Assembly: GCF_020075705.1 (NCBI RefSeq) | Contig: NZ_JAIQUM010000094.1 | Span: 1 to 15,239, forward strand | Source of the DNA: Metabacillus rhizolycopersici | Lineage (GTDB): Bacteria > Bacillota > Bacilli > Bacillales > Bacillaceae | DNA: 15,239 bases | Direction of reading: 5' to 3' | In this document: positions 7,773 to 15,239 of the stretch, one piece after another | Numbering within the stretch: the first letter of the stretch is position 1 | Layout of the letters: each line of letters begins with the position of its first letter | Program-made: the position numbers and the translations under genes | The notes under the pieces: generated by a model | What the model saw: only the letters and a program-made list of their open reading frames with translations | What the model was told of the DNA's origin: nothing | The model's database searches: none

Positions 7773-7802
7773 ATTATAAGTTTATTATCATCTGAACGTT
7801 AA
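7773..7802 (-). promoter_or_regulatory. Candidate sigma-A promoter for moaA
   Basis: On the minus strand a perfect TATAAT (7778-7773) lies 18 bases from TTAACG (7802-7797), which matches the -35 consensus at four of six. Transcription would begin near 7765, giving a leader of roughly 68 bases before moaA. No regulator site was recognised. Confidence 0.4.
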
Positions 7803-7936
7803 GGAAAAAATAAACCGATATTAATTCAATCATACTATTTTTCTAGATGAATGAAAAGGAAACGAAATTTACGAGATACGATGGACAAATCTTTGATGTT
7901 GAAAGTGTTAAGATTTGTGCAAAATATGACACAGTA

Positions 7937-8731
7937 TCAATCATTCAAGACAATTCTTTCAGGGTGAGAATAGATATTAAAAGAATCACCGCGAATAAAG
8001 CCGACTGCGGTAATGTTTAAGTCTTCTGCAAGTTTAATTGCTAAATCTGTTGGTGCTGACTTTGATAGCACTATTCCTACGCCGATTTTAGCAGCTTTTA
8101 CTAGCACTTCAGAGGAGATTCTGCCACTAAATACAATGATTTTTTCGCGAACGGGAATTTTGTGTAAAAGACTATATCCATATAATTTATCTAAAGCATT
8201 ATGTCTACCTATGTCAGTCCGACTTACGATTATTTCATCTGGCGTACATAGTGCTGCATTATGTACGCCACCTGTCTCTTGGAAGACGACGCTGCTTGCT
8301 TGCATCCGATTCATTAAACAAATGCACTGGGAGGGAGTTATAGTTTGTATGGAAGTTGATGTTTTAGCTGTTCGTACATCATTGTGAAAATAAAACTGTC
8401 TACTTTTTCCACAGCATGAGCCAATAAATCTTTTCGTGTAATATTGTTGGCTTGTTGTAACCTCAGTATGTAGCATAACATGTGCAAAACCAGCATCTTC
8501 ATCAATATTTAAGGATAATATATCTTGTTGAATGCGAATAACACCTTCAGAAGCTAAAAATCCAACTACCATTTCTTCAAAATGGGTGGGTGTACAAACC
8601 ATTGTTGCGAATTCTTGACGATTAACAAAGATTGTTAATGGAAATTCTTTTACAATAGTATCCTCAATGTCTAGCAATTGACCATTTGAATATTTTCTAA
8701 TTTTTTGTTTAACACTCGTGTTTGCGATCAT
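7937..8731 (-). CDS. fdhD: FdhD sulfurtransferase, formate dehydrogenase accessory protein
   Basis: FdhD carries sulfur from the cysteine desulfurase to the bis-MGD molybdenum cofactor, which formate dehydrogenase needs for activity. The 264-residue product has the adjacent active-site cysteines C106-C107 in RFIGSCCGKSRQFYFHND, then GGVHNAALC, SRTDIGRHNALDKLYG, FSGRISSEVLVKAA and a terminal GFIRGDSFNIYS, all diagnostic. The ATG at 8731 is chosen because GGGTGA lies at proper spacing and the N-terminus (MIANTSVKQK) fits. An upstream in-frame start at 8800 would add 23 hydrophobic residues without support. A candidate promoter lies at 8757-8786. It is divergent from the broken oxidoreductase across the 605-base gap. 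A separate gene for the intact client enzyme is implied if this one is dead. Confidence 0.95.
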   Translation of the reverse strand: MIANTSVKQKIRKYSNGQLLDIEDTIVKEFPLTIFVNRQEFATMVCTPTHFEEMVVGFLASEGVIRIQQDILSLNIDEDAGFAHVMLHTEVTTSQQYYTKRFIGSCCGKSRQFYFHNDVRTAKTSTSIQTITPSQCICLMNRMQASSVVFQETGGVHNAALCTPDEIIVSRTDIGRHNALDKLYGYSLLHKIPVREKIIVFSGRISSEVLVKAAKIGVGIVLSKSAPTDLAIKLAEDLNITAVGFIRGDSFNIYSHPERIVLND

Positions 8732-8756
8732 TTGAATCACCCAATTTTTTATATAA

Positions 8757-8786
8757 AGTATAAACATATAAGAAATGATTAAACAA
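8757..8786 (-). promoter_or_regulatory. Candidate sigma-A promoter for fdhD
   Basis: On the minus strand, TTGTTT (8786-8781) and TATACT (8762-8757) are separated by 18 bases. The start of transcription would fall about 15-20 bases before the fdhD ATG at 8731, which leaves room for its GGGTGA ribosome binding site. The match is moderate. Confidence 0.35.
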
Positions 8787-8981
8787 GTAATAAGCAACAT
8801 ATGAATTTTTATAATTGAGATAAGTCTGAAAAATGTAAAAACTATCTTGATGAACGATTGATGGCATGTTAGTATTACATTAAAAGATCATATTATTGTA
8901 GTAGGATGTTTTGAGTTAGCGATTCAGTCGTTATTTGAGATTATGACAAAATGAAAGCGATTAATTTTCTAAACGGAAGTA

Positions 8982-9236
8982 GTAAAGCTCATTTGAAACA
9001 ATACCTAAACCGTCTGTAAAACGGATCATATTTTGGTGGTATTTAGATGCTAGCGGTCTGAATTAAGCTTTACAGGAAACACTTATTACTGAATCTAGTT
9101 TTTGATAAAAATTCGTTTCTGATCAAAAGCTTCAAGTGAAATTTTGATTAGAAACAGATCTGGTACAAGTAGTTACCATGTAGAAGATTAATCACCGGTA
9201 TCCCAGCATGATCCTGCTGGGATACGGTGTTTTTTT
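8982..9236 (+). ncRNA. Structured RNA region ending in a terminator, upstream of the oxidoreductase
   Basis: The 605-base gap (8732-9336) has no gene I can support, but its right half folds well. GTAAAGCT (8982-8989) pairs with 9066-9073 and encloses AATACC (9000-9005) with 9038-9043 and CCGT (9010-9013) with 9021-9024. A 14-bp hairpin follows (9115-9128 with 9142-9155, one G-U), then a strong terminator (9193-9236). No gene runs rightward into this terminator, so it implies a transcript starting within the gap: a small RNA, or an attenuated leader of the oxidoreductase gene, whose coding start is about 100 bases on. I match it to no known riboswitch. Short inner stems could be chance; the 14-bp hairpin and terminator are the firm parts. 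Confidence 0.4.
9193..9236 (+). terminator. Strong intrinsic terminator in the fdhD-oxidoreductase gap
   Basis: Arms 9193-9208 and 9215-9229 form a 15-bp stem with one bulged G and a 6-base loop, followed by seven T residues (9230-9236). It faces rightward although the nearest gene on its left is transcribed leftward. Confidence 0.9.
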
Positions 9237-9295
9237 GATTTTTACTAAGGTAAGTATCACATGAAATTAGTGAAAGAACAGAAAGTTAGTGTTTC

Positions 9296-9301
9296 TATAA
9301 T
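9296..9301 (+). promoter_or_regulatory. Candidate -10 element before the oxidoreductase gene
   Basis: A perfect TATAAT lies between the terminator and the coding start, but no good -35 element is found 16-18 bases upstream. If real, it would probably need an activator, and the gene would be transcribed independently of the structured region. Confidence 0.3.
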
Positions 9302-9336
9302 AGTATTTTAATAGATAGTAGAAAAACATAGTAGGA

Positions 9337-11694
9337 GTGAGATCGTTTGGAAAAACAAAACATACAGGTCCGATGAAACTTAGTAAAAAACCAACACCTA
9401 AATTATGGGCCGGGCTTTCTCCAATGGGATTAGGAAAAGTAAAGCCACATTATATTCGCGATACTATGAAGGTGGCATGGGATAATCGCGATAATCTTCC
9501 ATATGCTTATCGAATTCTCACACAAGGTGTTTGTGATGGATGTGCACTTGGTGTATCAGGTCTATATGACCAAACACTGACGGGACCACATTTATGTACG
9601 ACAAGATTGAACGTCTTGCGTTTAAACACAGCACCAGCAATCAATCCTACGCTATTCGAAAATATTGAAGAATTACGAAAACTAGATAGTACTGAATTAC
9701 GAAAGCTCGGTCGGATTCCATATCCGCTCTCACGTAAAAAAGGAGAAACAAAGTTTACGAGAATTTCATGGGATGAGGCGTTAGGTCGGATTGCGGATAA
9801 AATTAAAGTGATTGATCCGAAACAGCTTGCTTTTTATTTAACAGCAAGAGGAATTACAAATGAAGTTTATTATACAGCGGCTAAAATGGCACGCTTTTTA
9901 GGGACAAATAATATCGATAATGCATCACGTATCTGTCATTCACCGAGCAAAACAGCATTAAAACGTTCGCTAGGAATTGGCGCATCTAGTTGTAATTATA
10001 AAGATTGGATTGGAACAGATGTCCTTGTGTTTTGGGGATCAGTCGCTGCAAACAATCAGCCTATTTCAACGAAATACATGTATGCTGCGAAAAAGGCAGG
10101 TACGAAAATTATCATGATTAATCCATATCGTGAACCTGCTATGGAGAAGTATTAGATTCCATCCATACCCGAAAGCGCTTTATTTGGAACGAAAATTGTT
10201 GATGATGTATATCAGGTGAATATTGGTGGTGATATCGCCTTTATGAATGGTGTCATGAAGCACTGGTTTGAAATGGAAGAAAGAAATCCAGGCTCAGCAA
10301 TCGATCATACATTTATTAATGAGCATACAAACGGGATTGAGCAATTAAAAGCACATTTGAAAACGCAGGATTGGGATCAACTTGAAAAGTCTTCAGGTTT
10401 ATCAAAAGACAGGATGTTGGAATTTGCGCATCTGCTTGCGAAAGCTAAGTCAGGGATTTTTATCTGGAGTATGGGCTTAACGCAGCACCGTTTTGCAACA
10501 GATAATATTTCGCAAGTGGCAAACCTAGCTATGCTTAAAGGCTTCATTGGAAGAGAACATTGTGGCGTCATGCCAATACGTGGACATAGCGGTGTACAAG
10601 GATCTGGGGAAATGGGTGCTGATCCTTTTGTGTTACCTGGTGGCGATTTTGATGAAGAAAATGCAAAACGAATCGAACAAATTTGGGGTTTTGACATACC
10701 AAGATGGCAAGGAGATACAGTTGGGCAAACGATTGAGAATGCATTATTGCCAGATACCCATGAACGAAAATTGAAGCTCTTTTATACGAGCGGTGGAAAT
10801 TTCTTAGAAACAATGCCTAACCCTGAATATATGAAGCAAGCATTAGAAAATGTTGAATTACGTGTTCATCAGGACATCATTTTAAATACATCGACACTTT
10901 TAGATGCGAAAGAAGAAGTGATTATTCTTCCTGCAATGACAAGGTATGAACAGCCAGGTGGGGGAACATCTACTAGTACGGAACGGATGGTATATTTTAG
11001 TCCTGAGATTGAAGGACCAAGAATTGAAGAAGCTCGTTCAGAATGGGAAATATATGTTGATTTAGCTAGTCGCGTTGCTCCAGATAGGAAACAACTTATT
11101 TCGTTTAAGAATGCGGCTGAAATTCGAGAGGAAATTGCAGTAGCCAATCGCAATTATGATGGAATTCAGCATTTAAAGGAAAAAGGCGATGTATTCCAAT
11201 GGGGTGGAGCATGGCTATGTGAAAATGGTATATGCCCAACTCCAGATGGTAAAGGGAACCTCTTAGCAATTGATATTCCTGAAAATCGTCGTATTGAAGG
11301 TCAATTTTATGTAACGAGTAGACGTGGCAAACAATTTAATTCGATGATTTATAGTGAGAAGGACCCTTTTAATGGTGGCCATCGATATGACATTTTTATG
11401 AACGCAAACGATGCAGCAAAGCTAGATATTAAAGAAGGTGATCTCATTGTCACATATAATCAATTCGGGACTTATCAAGGAAACGCAAAGTTTGAGGATA
11501 TTAGTTCAGGAAACGTAGCAGTATATTGGCCAGAGGGAAATGTCTTACTTCCGAAAGAGGTCTATGAAAAATATTCTCAAATTCCTGAATACAATACAGC
11601 GATTATTGTAGAAAAAGCAGAGCTATTTCATGCACAAAAAGATCAACGCTATGTTGAAAAAAGAATTGAAGAATTAGAAATGACGATTGAATAA
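9337..11694 (+). pseudogene. FdhF/YdeP-family molybdopterin oxidoreductase (formate dehydrogenase-like alpha subunit), interrupted by TAG
   Basis: A bis-MGD oxidoreductase of about 785 codons. N-terminal cysteines C66, C69 and C87 (GVCDGCALGV...HLC) match the iron-sulfur site of this family, and C200 in ASRICHSPS is the expected molybdenum ligand position. Glycine-rich molybdopterin domains and a C-terminal cofactor-binding domain follow (GQFYVTSRRGKQFN to GNVAVYWPEGN). A TAG at 10153-10155 splits the frame after MEKY. The next codons (IPSIPESALFGTKIV) continue the same protein in the same frame, and relatives have Trp there, so one TGG-to-TAG change explains it. Nothing indicates a real second start at 10216. 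The start is also doubtful: GTG at 9337 overlaps the AGGAG, while a well-spaced TTG at 9347 is out of frame by one base after an A-run. Divergent from fdhD and near moaA, which supply sulfuration and cofactor. Confidence 0.85.
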
Positions 11695-11702
11695 AAAATG
11701 AA

Positions 11703-11735
11703 AGAGGCAGAATAATCAATTCTGTCTTCTTTGTG
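11703..11735 (+). terminator. Probable terminator after the oxidoreductase
   Basis: AGAGGCAGAA (11703-11712) pairs with 11720-11729 over about nine base pairs, two of them G-U, around a 7-base loop. The T-rich tail is interrupted, so strength is modest. The rest of 11736-11889 shows no gene. Confidence 0.5.
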
Positions 11736-11889
11736 TTCTTCATTAATTTTTAGAATTAGATCTAGTGATTTTAGGAGAGAAGTGAATTTCTAATTATTTA
11801 CAACTATCCAGAAATTTGCACTATCCTTAACAGAATCTCGTTTTCCAAATGTCATAAAGCAAAGTTTGGTTAAATATTTTTTATGAATC

Positions 11890-11915
11890 TGAAACTTTTT
11901 TCAATGTGAGTCGTA
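11890..11915 (+). promoter_or_regulatory. Sigma-W-type ECF promoter of the lipoprotein gene
   Basis: TGAAAC (11890-11895) and CGTA (11912-11915) are separated by exactly 16 bases, the full consensus of Bacillus sigma-W promoters. Sigma-M and sigma-X sites share the -35 but prefer CGTC-like -10 elements. Transcription would begin near 11922, about 60 bases before the GTG. Sigma-W responds to envelope stress, so the lipoprotein is predicted to belong to that regulon. Confidence 0.7.
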
Positions 11916-11981
11916 TGAATGATATATTGGAATTTCCCATATTGATCTATTACTATTAGCAAATGTGAGAGGAGATAAATA

Positions 11982-12419
11982 GTGAGAAAATTTGGTTTTG
12001 TAATAATAATCACTGCAACAATGATGTTAAGTGCATGTGGTGTATTAGATGAAGTGAATAATTCGTTAGATTATGTAAACGAAGCGCAGAGTTATATCGA
12101 TTCATTGAGTGAATTCGGAGCGGAAGCCCCGCAGCTTGTTCAGGATGCTGCACTAGATCCGGATGCAAGGGTAGAACTTGAAAATCAAATAAATACGCTA
12201 GTTGGAGAGATAGAGGAGTTTAATGCAATTGAGCCTCCTTCACTTGCAGAAGACATTCATCAAAATGTTGTTTCGAAAAACGAAGTACTACTCAATGAGG
12301 TCAATCAAGTGATGGATAACGGAGAATTGGTCCTTGAAAAATTCGAGAATTCCGAGATTATGAATACAGTAAATGATGTAACATTACTTTTAGACAAAGT
12401 CGAAAATTTAGAATTGTAA
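11982..12419 (+). CDS. Small DUF6376-like lipoprotein
   Basis: A 145-residue protein exported and anchored by lipid. The signal MRKFGFVIIITATMMLSAC ends in the lipobox LSAC with the acylated cysteine at residue 19. The mature part is acidic and largely helical (about residues 20-145), and the pattern EVNNSLDYVNEAQSYID... and PPSLAEDIHQNVVSKNEVLL resembles the Bacillus DUF6376 lipoproteins. Their function is unknown. The start is GTG with AGAGGAGA 6-7 bases upstream, and no other start preserves the signal. The promoter upstream is sigma-W-like, which suggests an envelope-stress role, though the family gives no activity. A terminator follows directly, so it is a single-gene unit separate from fabH. 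Confidence 0.85.
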   Translation: MRKFGFVIIITATMMLSACGVLDEVNNSLDYVNEAQSYIDSLSEFGAEAPQLVQDAALDPDARVELENQINTLVGEIEEFNAIEPPSLAEDIHQNVVSKNEVLLNEVNQVMDNGELVLEKFENSEIMNTVNDVTLLLDKVENLEL

Positions 12420-12420
12420 T

Positions 12421-12447
12421 GCTCCACACTAAGTGGAGTTCTTTTTT
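12421..12447 (+). terminator. Terminator after the lipoprotein gene
   Basis: CTCCAC (12422-12427) pairs with GTGGAG (12433-12438) around a 5-base loop, followed by a T-rich run. It begins 2 bases after the stop. The stem is short but compact. The following 12448-12599 is the fabH upstream region with no gene. Confidence 0.75.
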
Positions 12448-12599
12448 GTTTAAGATTGAAACATTAAAATATGAGTCTAGACATTAAGTACGACATAATC
12501 CCCTAACTCTCTTTATCTTTTTTTTTGAGGGAAATTAGTATACTATATATGCATGTACTACTATGACTTAATCATAATTAATAATGTTAGGGTGATTGC

Positions 12600-13544
12600 A
12601 TGAAATGTGTCGGTATCATCGGTGTCGGTGCTTATGTTCCTGAAAATATTGTAACAAACTTTGATTTAGCAAAAACTGTTGACACGAATGATGAATGGAT
12701 TCGTTCAAGAACAGGTATAGAAGAACGTAGGATTGCTAGTGATGATATGGACACAACAGATATGGCCATTATTGCTGCTGAGAATGCTTTGGTGAATGCA
12801 GCATTAGATGCTTCAGACATAGATCTTATTTTAGTTGCGACTGCGACACCAGATTATGCATTTCCATCGGTAGCTTGTCTCGTACAAGAAGCTCTTGGGA
12901 TGAAAAATATCCCAGCAATGGACATAAGTGTTGCTTGCTCAGGTTTTATCTATACATTAGTAACAGCGAAACAATTTATTGAGACCAATACGTACAAAAA
13001 TGTTTTGGTTATTGGAAGTGAGAAATTTTCAAAAATTGTTGATTGGAATGATCGAAATACATGCATTTTATTTGGCGATGGTGCAGGTGCGGTCGTTGTA
13101 AGTGAGGTTTCTGACGGGAAAGGAATTCTATCATTTGAATTAGGTTCAGATGGAGCGGGTGCAAAACATTTAGCGGTATGTAAGGAAACAAATACTGTTA
13201 CGATGAATGGTCGCGAGGTATATAAGTTTGCCGTTCGTCAAATGCCCGAATCAAGTTTAAATGTTATAAATAAAGCAGGTCTTGAAAAAGCAGAAGTTGA
13301 TTTTCTTATTCCTCATCAAGCAAACATTCGAATTATCGATGCTGCTAGACAAAAACTTGGTCTAAAAAAAGAACAAGTATCAACAACAATAACGAAACAT
13401 GGAAATACATCGGCTGCATCAATTCCATTGGCTCTGCATAGTGAAATTCAAAATGGACGAGTGAAAGATAATGATATCATTGTCATGGTTGGTTTTGGCG
13501 GTGGATTATCTTGGGGATCTGTAGTTTTGAGATGGGGTAAATAG
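12600..13544 (+). CDS. fabH: Beta-ketoacyl-ACP synthase III (FabH)
   Basis: FabH starts fatty-acid synthesis by condensing a short acyl-CoA (acetyl or branched-chain in bacilli) with malonyl-ACP. The 314-residue protein has the catalytic triad C113 in [11 protein letters not shown]239 in [10 protein letters not shown] and N269 in KHGNTSAAS. The N-terminal [15 protein letters not shown] and TGIEERRIA motifs and the terminal [18 protein letters not shown] are typical. Length fits the FabHA type (312 in B. subtilis); a FabHB paralogue cannot be told apart with certainty. AGGGTGAT precedes the ATG. The upstream region (12448-12599) has a candidate FapR-like half-site arrangement but no clean box. 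fabF follows after 28 bases, forming a two-gene operon. Confidence 0.96.
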   Translation: MKCVGIIGVGAYVPENIVTNFDLAKTVDTNDEWIRSRTGIEERRIASDDMDTTDMAIIAAENALVNAALDASDIDLILVATATPDYAFPSVACLVQEALGMKNIPAMDISVACSGFIYTLVTAKQFIETNTYKNVLVIGSEKFSKIVDWNDRNTCILFGDGAGAVVVSEVSDGKGILSFELGSDGAGAKHLAVCKETNTVTMNGREVYKFAVRQMPESSLNVINKAGLEKAEVDFLIPHQANIRIIDAARQKLGLKKEQVSTTITKHGNTSAASIPLALHSEIQNGRVKDNDIIVMVGFGGGLSWGSVVLRWGK

Positions 13545-13572
13545 AGATTCGGTAAGAGGAGAGACATAAATA

Positions 13573-14808
13573 ATGAAAAAACGAGTTGTGATAACAGGTA
13601 TTGGTGCAGTTACTCCAGTAGGAAATGATGCATTTACATCCTGGGAAAATATTAAAAATGGTGTGTCTGGTATTGCACCAATTACGCGAGTAGATGCAGA
13701 AAAATTTAATGTCAAAGTTGCGGGTGAAGTGAAAAACTTTGCACCAGAAGAATTTATCGATGCAAAAGAAGCAAGAAGGATGGCACGCTTTACCCATTTA
13801 GCGATTGCAGCTAGTAAGATGGCTATTAAAGATGGTGGTATCCAAATTGGTGAACATGTTAATCCTGAACGGGTTGGTGTATGGATTGGTTCTGGTATAG
13901 GTGGGCTAGATGCTTTTGAAGAACAGCATAAACGTTTTTTAGATAAGGGGCCAAGACGTGTAAGCCCTTTTATTATTCCGATGTTTATACCGGATATGGC
14001 ATCAGGGCGTGTATCCATTGAACTCGGAGCTAAAGGAATGAACAACTGCTCTGTTACAGCATGTGCATCTGGAGCAAATTCAATTGGGGATGCATACCGA
14101 GTCATTCAAAATGGGCAAGCAGATATGATGATTACAGGTGGAGCTGAAGCGTCTATTACAGACATGACAGTTGCAGGTTTTTCAAATATGACAGCATTGT
14201 CTACTAATCCAGATCCACAAACAGCAAGTCGACCGTTCGATAAAAATCGTGATGGATTTGTCATTGCGGAAGGCTCAGGAATCGTTATTTTAGAAGAACT
14301 TGACCATGCATTAGCTCGCGGGGCGAAGATTTATGGTGAACTTGTAGGATATGGGGCAACTGGGGATGCGTATCACATAACAACTCCAGCTCCAGACGGA
14401 GAAGGTGCCCAGCGTGCAATGAAATTAGCATTAAGTGATGCCAATATTAGTCCTGAAGCTGTTGATTATGTCAATGCTCATGGAACGAGCACACATTATA
14501 ATGATTTGTACGAAACAAAAGCAATAAAAGAAATCTTTGGCAGCCATGCGTATACGCTTTCTGTTAGTTCAACAAAATCGATGACTGGACATATGCTTGG
14601 TGCAACAGGCGCAGTTGAAGCCATTTTTTCTCTATTAGCTATTAAAGATGGAATCATACCTCCAACAATCAATTACGAAACATCTGATGAAGAGTTAGAT
14701 TTAGATTATGTGCCTAATGTTGCCAAAAAATCTGATGTAAATGTCGTTTTATCAAACTCGCTAGGATTTGGTGGCCACAATGCAACATTAATTTTTAAGA
14801 AATACTAA
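13573..14808 (+). CDS. fabF: Beta-ketoacyl-ACP synthase II (FabF)
   Basis: FabF elongates fatty acids by condensing acyl-ACP with malonyl-ACP. The 411-residue chain has catalytic C164 in [18 protein letters not shown]303 in [12 protein letters not shown] and H340 in [16 protein letters not shown], with K335 next to the last. It ends with the glycine-rich gating loop [12 protein letters not shown]. Length matches B. subtilis FabF (413). AAGAGGAGAG sits at good distance before the ATG. It forms an operon with fabH, separated by 28 bases, and ends at hairpins before a transposase. No domain is missing. Confidence 0.96.
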   Translation: MKKRVVITGIGAVTPVGNDAFTSWENIKNGVSGIAPITRVDAEKFNVKVAGEVKNFAPEEFIDAKEARRMARFTHLAIAASKMAIKDGGIQIGEHVNPERVGVWIGSGIGGLDAFEEQHKRFLDKGPRRVSPFIIPMFIPDMASGRVSIELGAKGMNNCSVTACASGANSIGDAYRVIQNGQADMMITGGAEASITDMTVAGFSNMTALSTNPDPQTASRPFDKNRDGFVIAEGSGIVILEELDHALARGAKIYGELVGYGATGDAYHITTPAPDGEGAQRAMKLALSDANISPEAVDYVNAHGTSTHYNDLYETKAIKEIFGSHAYTLSVSSTKSMTGHMLGATGAVEAIFSLLAIKDGIIPPTINYETSDEELDLDYVPNVAKKSDVNVVLSNSLGFGGHNATLIFKKY

Positions 14809-14834
14809 ATGATTCGTGAAAAAATGGAAACAAA

Positions 14835-14860
14835 AAATGATCTGTTAAAGCAGATCATTT
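14835..14860. terminator. 10-bp hairpin after fabF
   Basis: AAATGATCTG (14835-14844) pairs perfectly with 14851-14860 around a 6-base loop. The T-run is on the minus-strand side (from A residues 14832-14837), so it is stronger for leftward transcripts; rightward it lacks a T-run. It is probably shared between the fabF tail and the element border. Confidence 0.6.
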
Positions 14861-14863
14861 CAC

Positions 14864-14900
14864 AGGCTGTTGAGAAAGTTTTTTCTCAACAGCCTTTTTT
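14864..14900 (+). terminator. 14-bp terminator at the element's left end
   Basis: Arms 14864-14877 and 14882-14895 pair perfectly around a 4-base loop and lead into six T residues (14895-14900). It overlaps the presumed terminal inverted repeat and lies before the transposase, so it probably insulates the transposase gene from fabF transcription. Confidence 0.85.
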
Positions 14901-14962
14901 GAGTTTAAGTGAGTTTTTGCCTGTCAAAACTGCTAAAAAGGAAAAATAAGGAGAGATGCAGT

Positions 14963-15239
14963 ATGATGGGAACCTTAAAGAATCATCGTGATCAAGAAGT
15001 TACCGTATCCGTTGAATCATTAGTTCCAGTGGATCATTTTTTACGTGCCGTAGAAGCCACGATAGATTTTTCATTTATTGAAGAAAAGTTACAGCCTTAT
15101 TATTGTGAAGAGAATGGAAGACCCTCTATTCATCCCATTACTCTTTTTAAAATGATGTTTGTGGGCTATTTTTATGGGATTCGCTCTGAACGTCAATTAG
15201 AGAAAGAGATCGAAACGAACATTGCTTATCGATGGTTTT
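14963..15239 (+). CDS. IS1182-family transposase, N-terminal part
   Basis: The first 92 residues of a DDE transposase, cut by the window edge with the frame open. The DUF772-type N-terminal domain is clear: VPVDHFLRAVEATIDFSFIEEKL, then ENGRPSIHPITLFKMMFVGYFYGIRSERQLEKEIE, the signature of IS1182 transposases. Full-length members are about 450-500 residues, so the catalytic part is missing here and cannot be judged intact. AAGGAGAG lies 7 bases before the first of two adjacent ATG codons, 14963 and 14966. It follows fabF on the same strand behind terminators. Confidence 0.9.
   Translation, partial: MMGTLKNHRDQEVTVSVESLVPVDHFLRAVEATIDFSFIEEKLQPYYCEENGRPSIHPITLFKMMFVGYFYGIRSERQLEKEIETNIAYRWF

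Larger units (their letters stand above)
14864..15239 (+). mobile_element. IS1182-type insertion sequence, left end (element continues past window)
   Basis: The presumed element end (14864-14880) resembles the reverse complement of the end at 109-125 at 12 of 17 bases. It overlaps a terminator hairpin and precedes a transposase start at 14963 by about 100 bases. The right end and any target-site duplication lie outside. The outer boundary near 14864 is an estimate. Confidence 0.65.

Noticed and set aside
7847..8017. A 56-codon plus-strand frame (MNEKETKFTRYDGQIF...) between moaA and fdhD
   Set aside because: It has no ribosome binding site and its second half is antisense to the conserved end of fdhD. 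It is probably a chance frame.
8982..9236. Molybdenum-cofactor, T-box or tetrahydrofolate riboswitch
   Set aside because: The location before a molybdoenzyme suggested it, but I found no conserved core motif of any of these classes.
10153..10155. Selenocysteine or other recoded amino acid at the internal stop
   Set aside because: The codon is TAG, not TGA. It is not at the metal-binding position, no recoding element was recognised after it, and a Trp-to-stop change is simpler.
10216..11694. Second half of the oxidoreductase as an independent gene
   Set aside because: The GTG at 10216 has no ribosome binding site and the sequence before it is the same protein in the same frame, so this is the interrupted gene's second half.
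1..15239. CRISPR array, tRNA/rRNA genes, phage genes, or a defence system
   Set aside because: No regularly spaced repeats, no cloverleaf-like sequence and no such protein families were seen.

Overview
This is a low-GC, AT-rich stretch of a spore-forming Firmicute, most likely a member of the Bacillaceae. The evidence is AGGAGG-type ribosome binding sites, Bacillus-style YvgN, DacC, MoaA, FdhD and FabH-FabF proteins, a YjcZ-family sporulation micro-gene and Bacillus-style alternative sigma-factor promoters (sigma-K-like and sigma-W-like). I do not assign genus or species.

Layout. Positions 1-126 look like the end of an insertion sequence whose body lies to the left. Then come a secreted nuclease (360-1496), a scar zone with the C-terminal stub of an SRAP/YedK-type protein (1597-1893, minus), a 33-residue YjcZ-type spore protein (2184-2285), a YvgN-type aldo-keto reductase (2517-3353), a secreted DacC-type penicillin-binding protein (3548-5020), a 23-codon stub of an NAD(P)-binding reductase (5109-5180) and an Escherichia coli-type S-adenosylmethionine decarboxylase (5440-6246). 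A minus-strand block follows: fdhD (7937-8731), then moaA (6678-7697) with a coupled unknown 76-residue gene (6437-6667). After a 605-base gap holding strong RNA hairpins and a terminator comes a plus-strand FdhF/YdeP-type molybdopterin oxidoreductase (9337-11694), broken by an in-frame TAG and probably also frameshifted at its start. The right end has a small lipoprotein gene behind a near-perfect sigma-W promoter (11982-12419), the fatty-acid initiation/elongation pair fabH-fabF (12600-14808), and the start of an IS1182-type transposase running off the window (14963 onward).

How the genes fit together. MoaA starts molybdenum-cofactor synthesis, FdhD sulfurates the cofactor for formate dehydrogenases, and the large oxidoreductase is a likely client, so 6437-11694 reads as a molybdoenzyme locus whose enzyme appears to be decaying. 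FabH and FabF form a fatty-acid operon. The other genes look like independent single-gene units, most with their own terminators. No CRISPR array, tRNA, rRNA or defence island is visible. The least explained parts are the structured region before the oxidoreductase and the 76-residue gene next to moaA.
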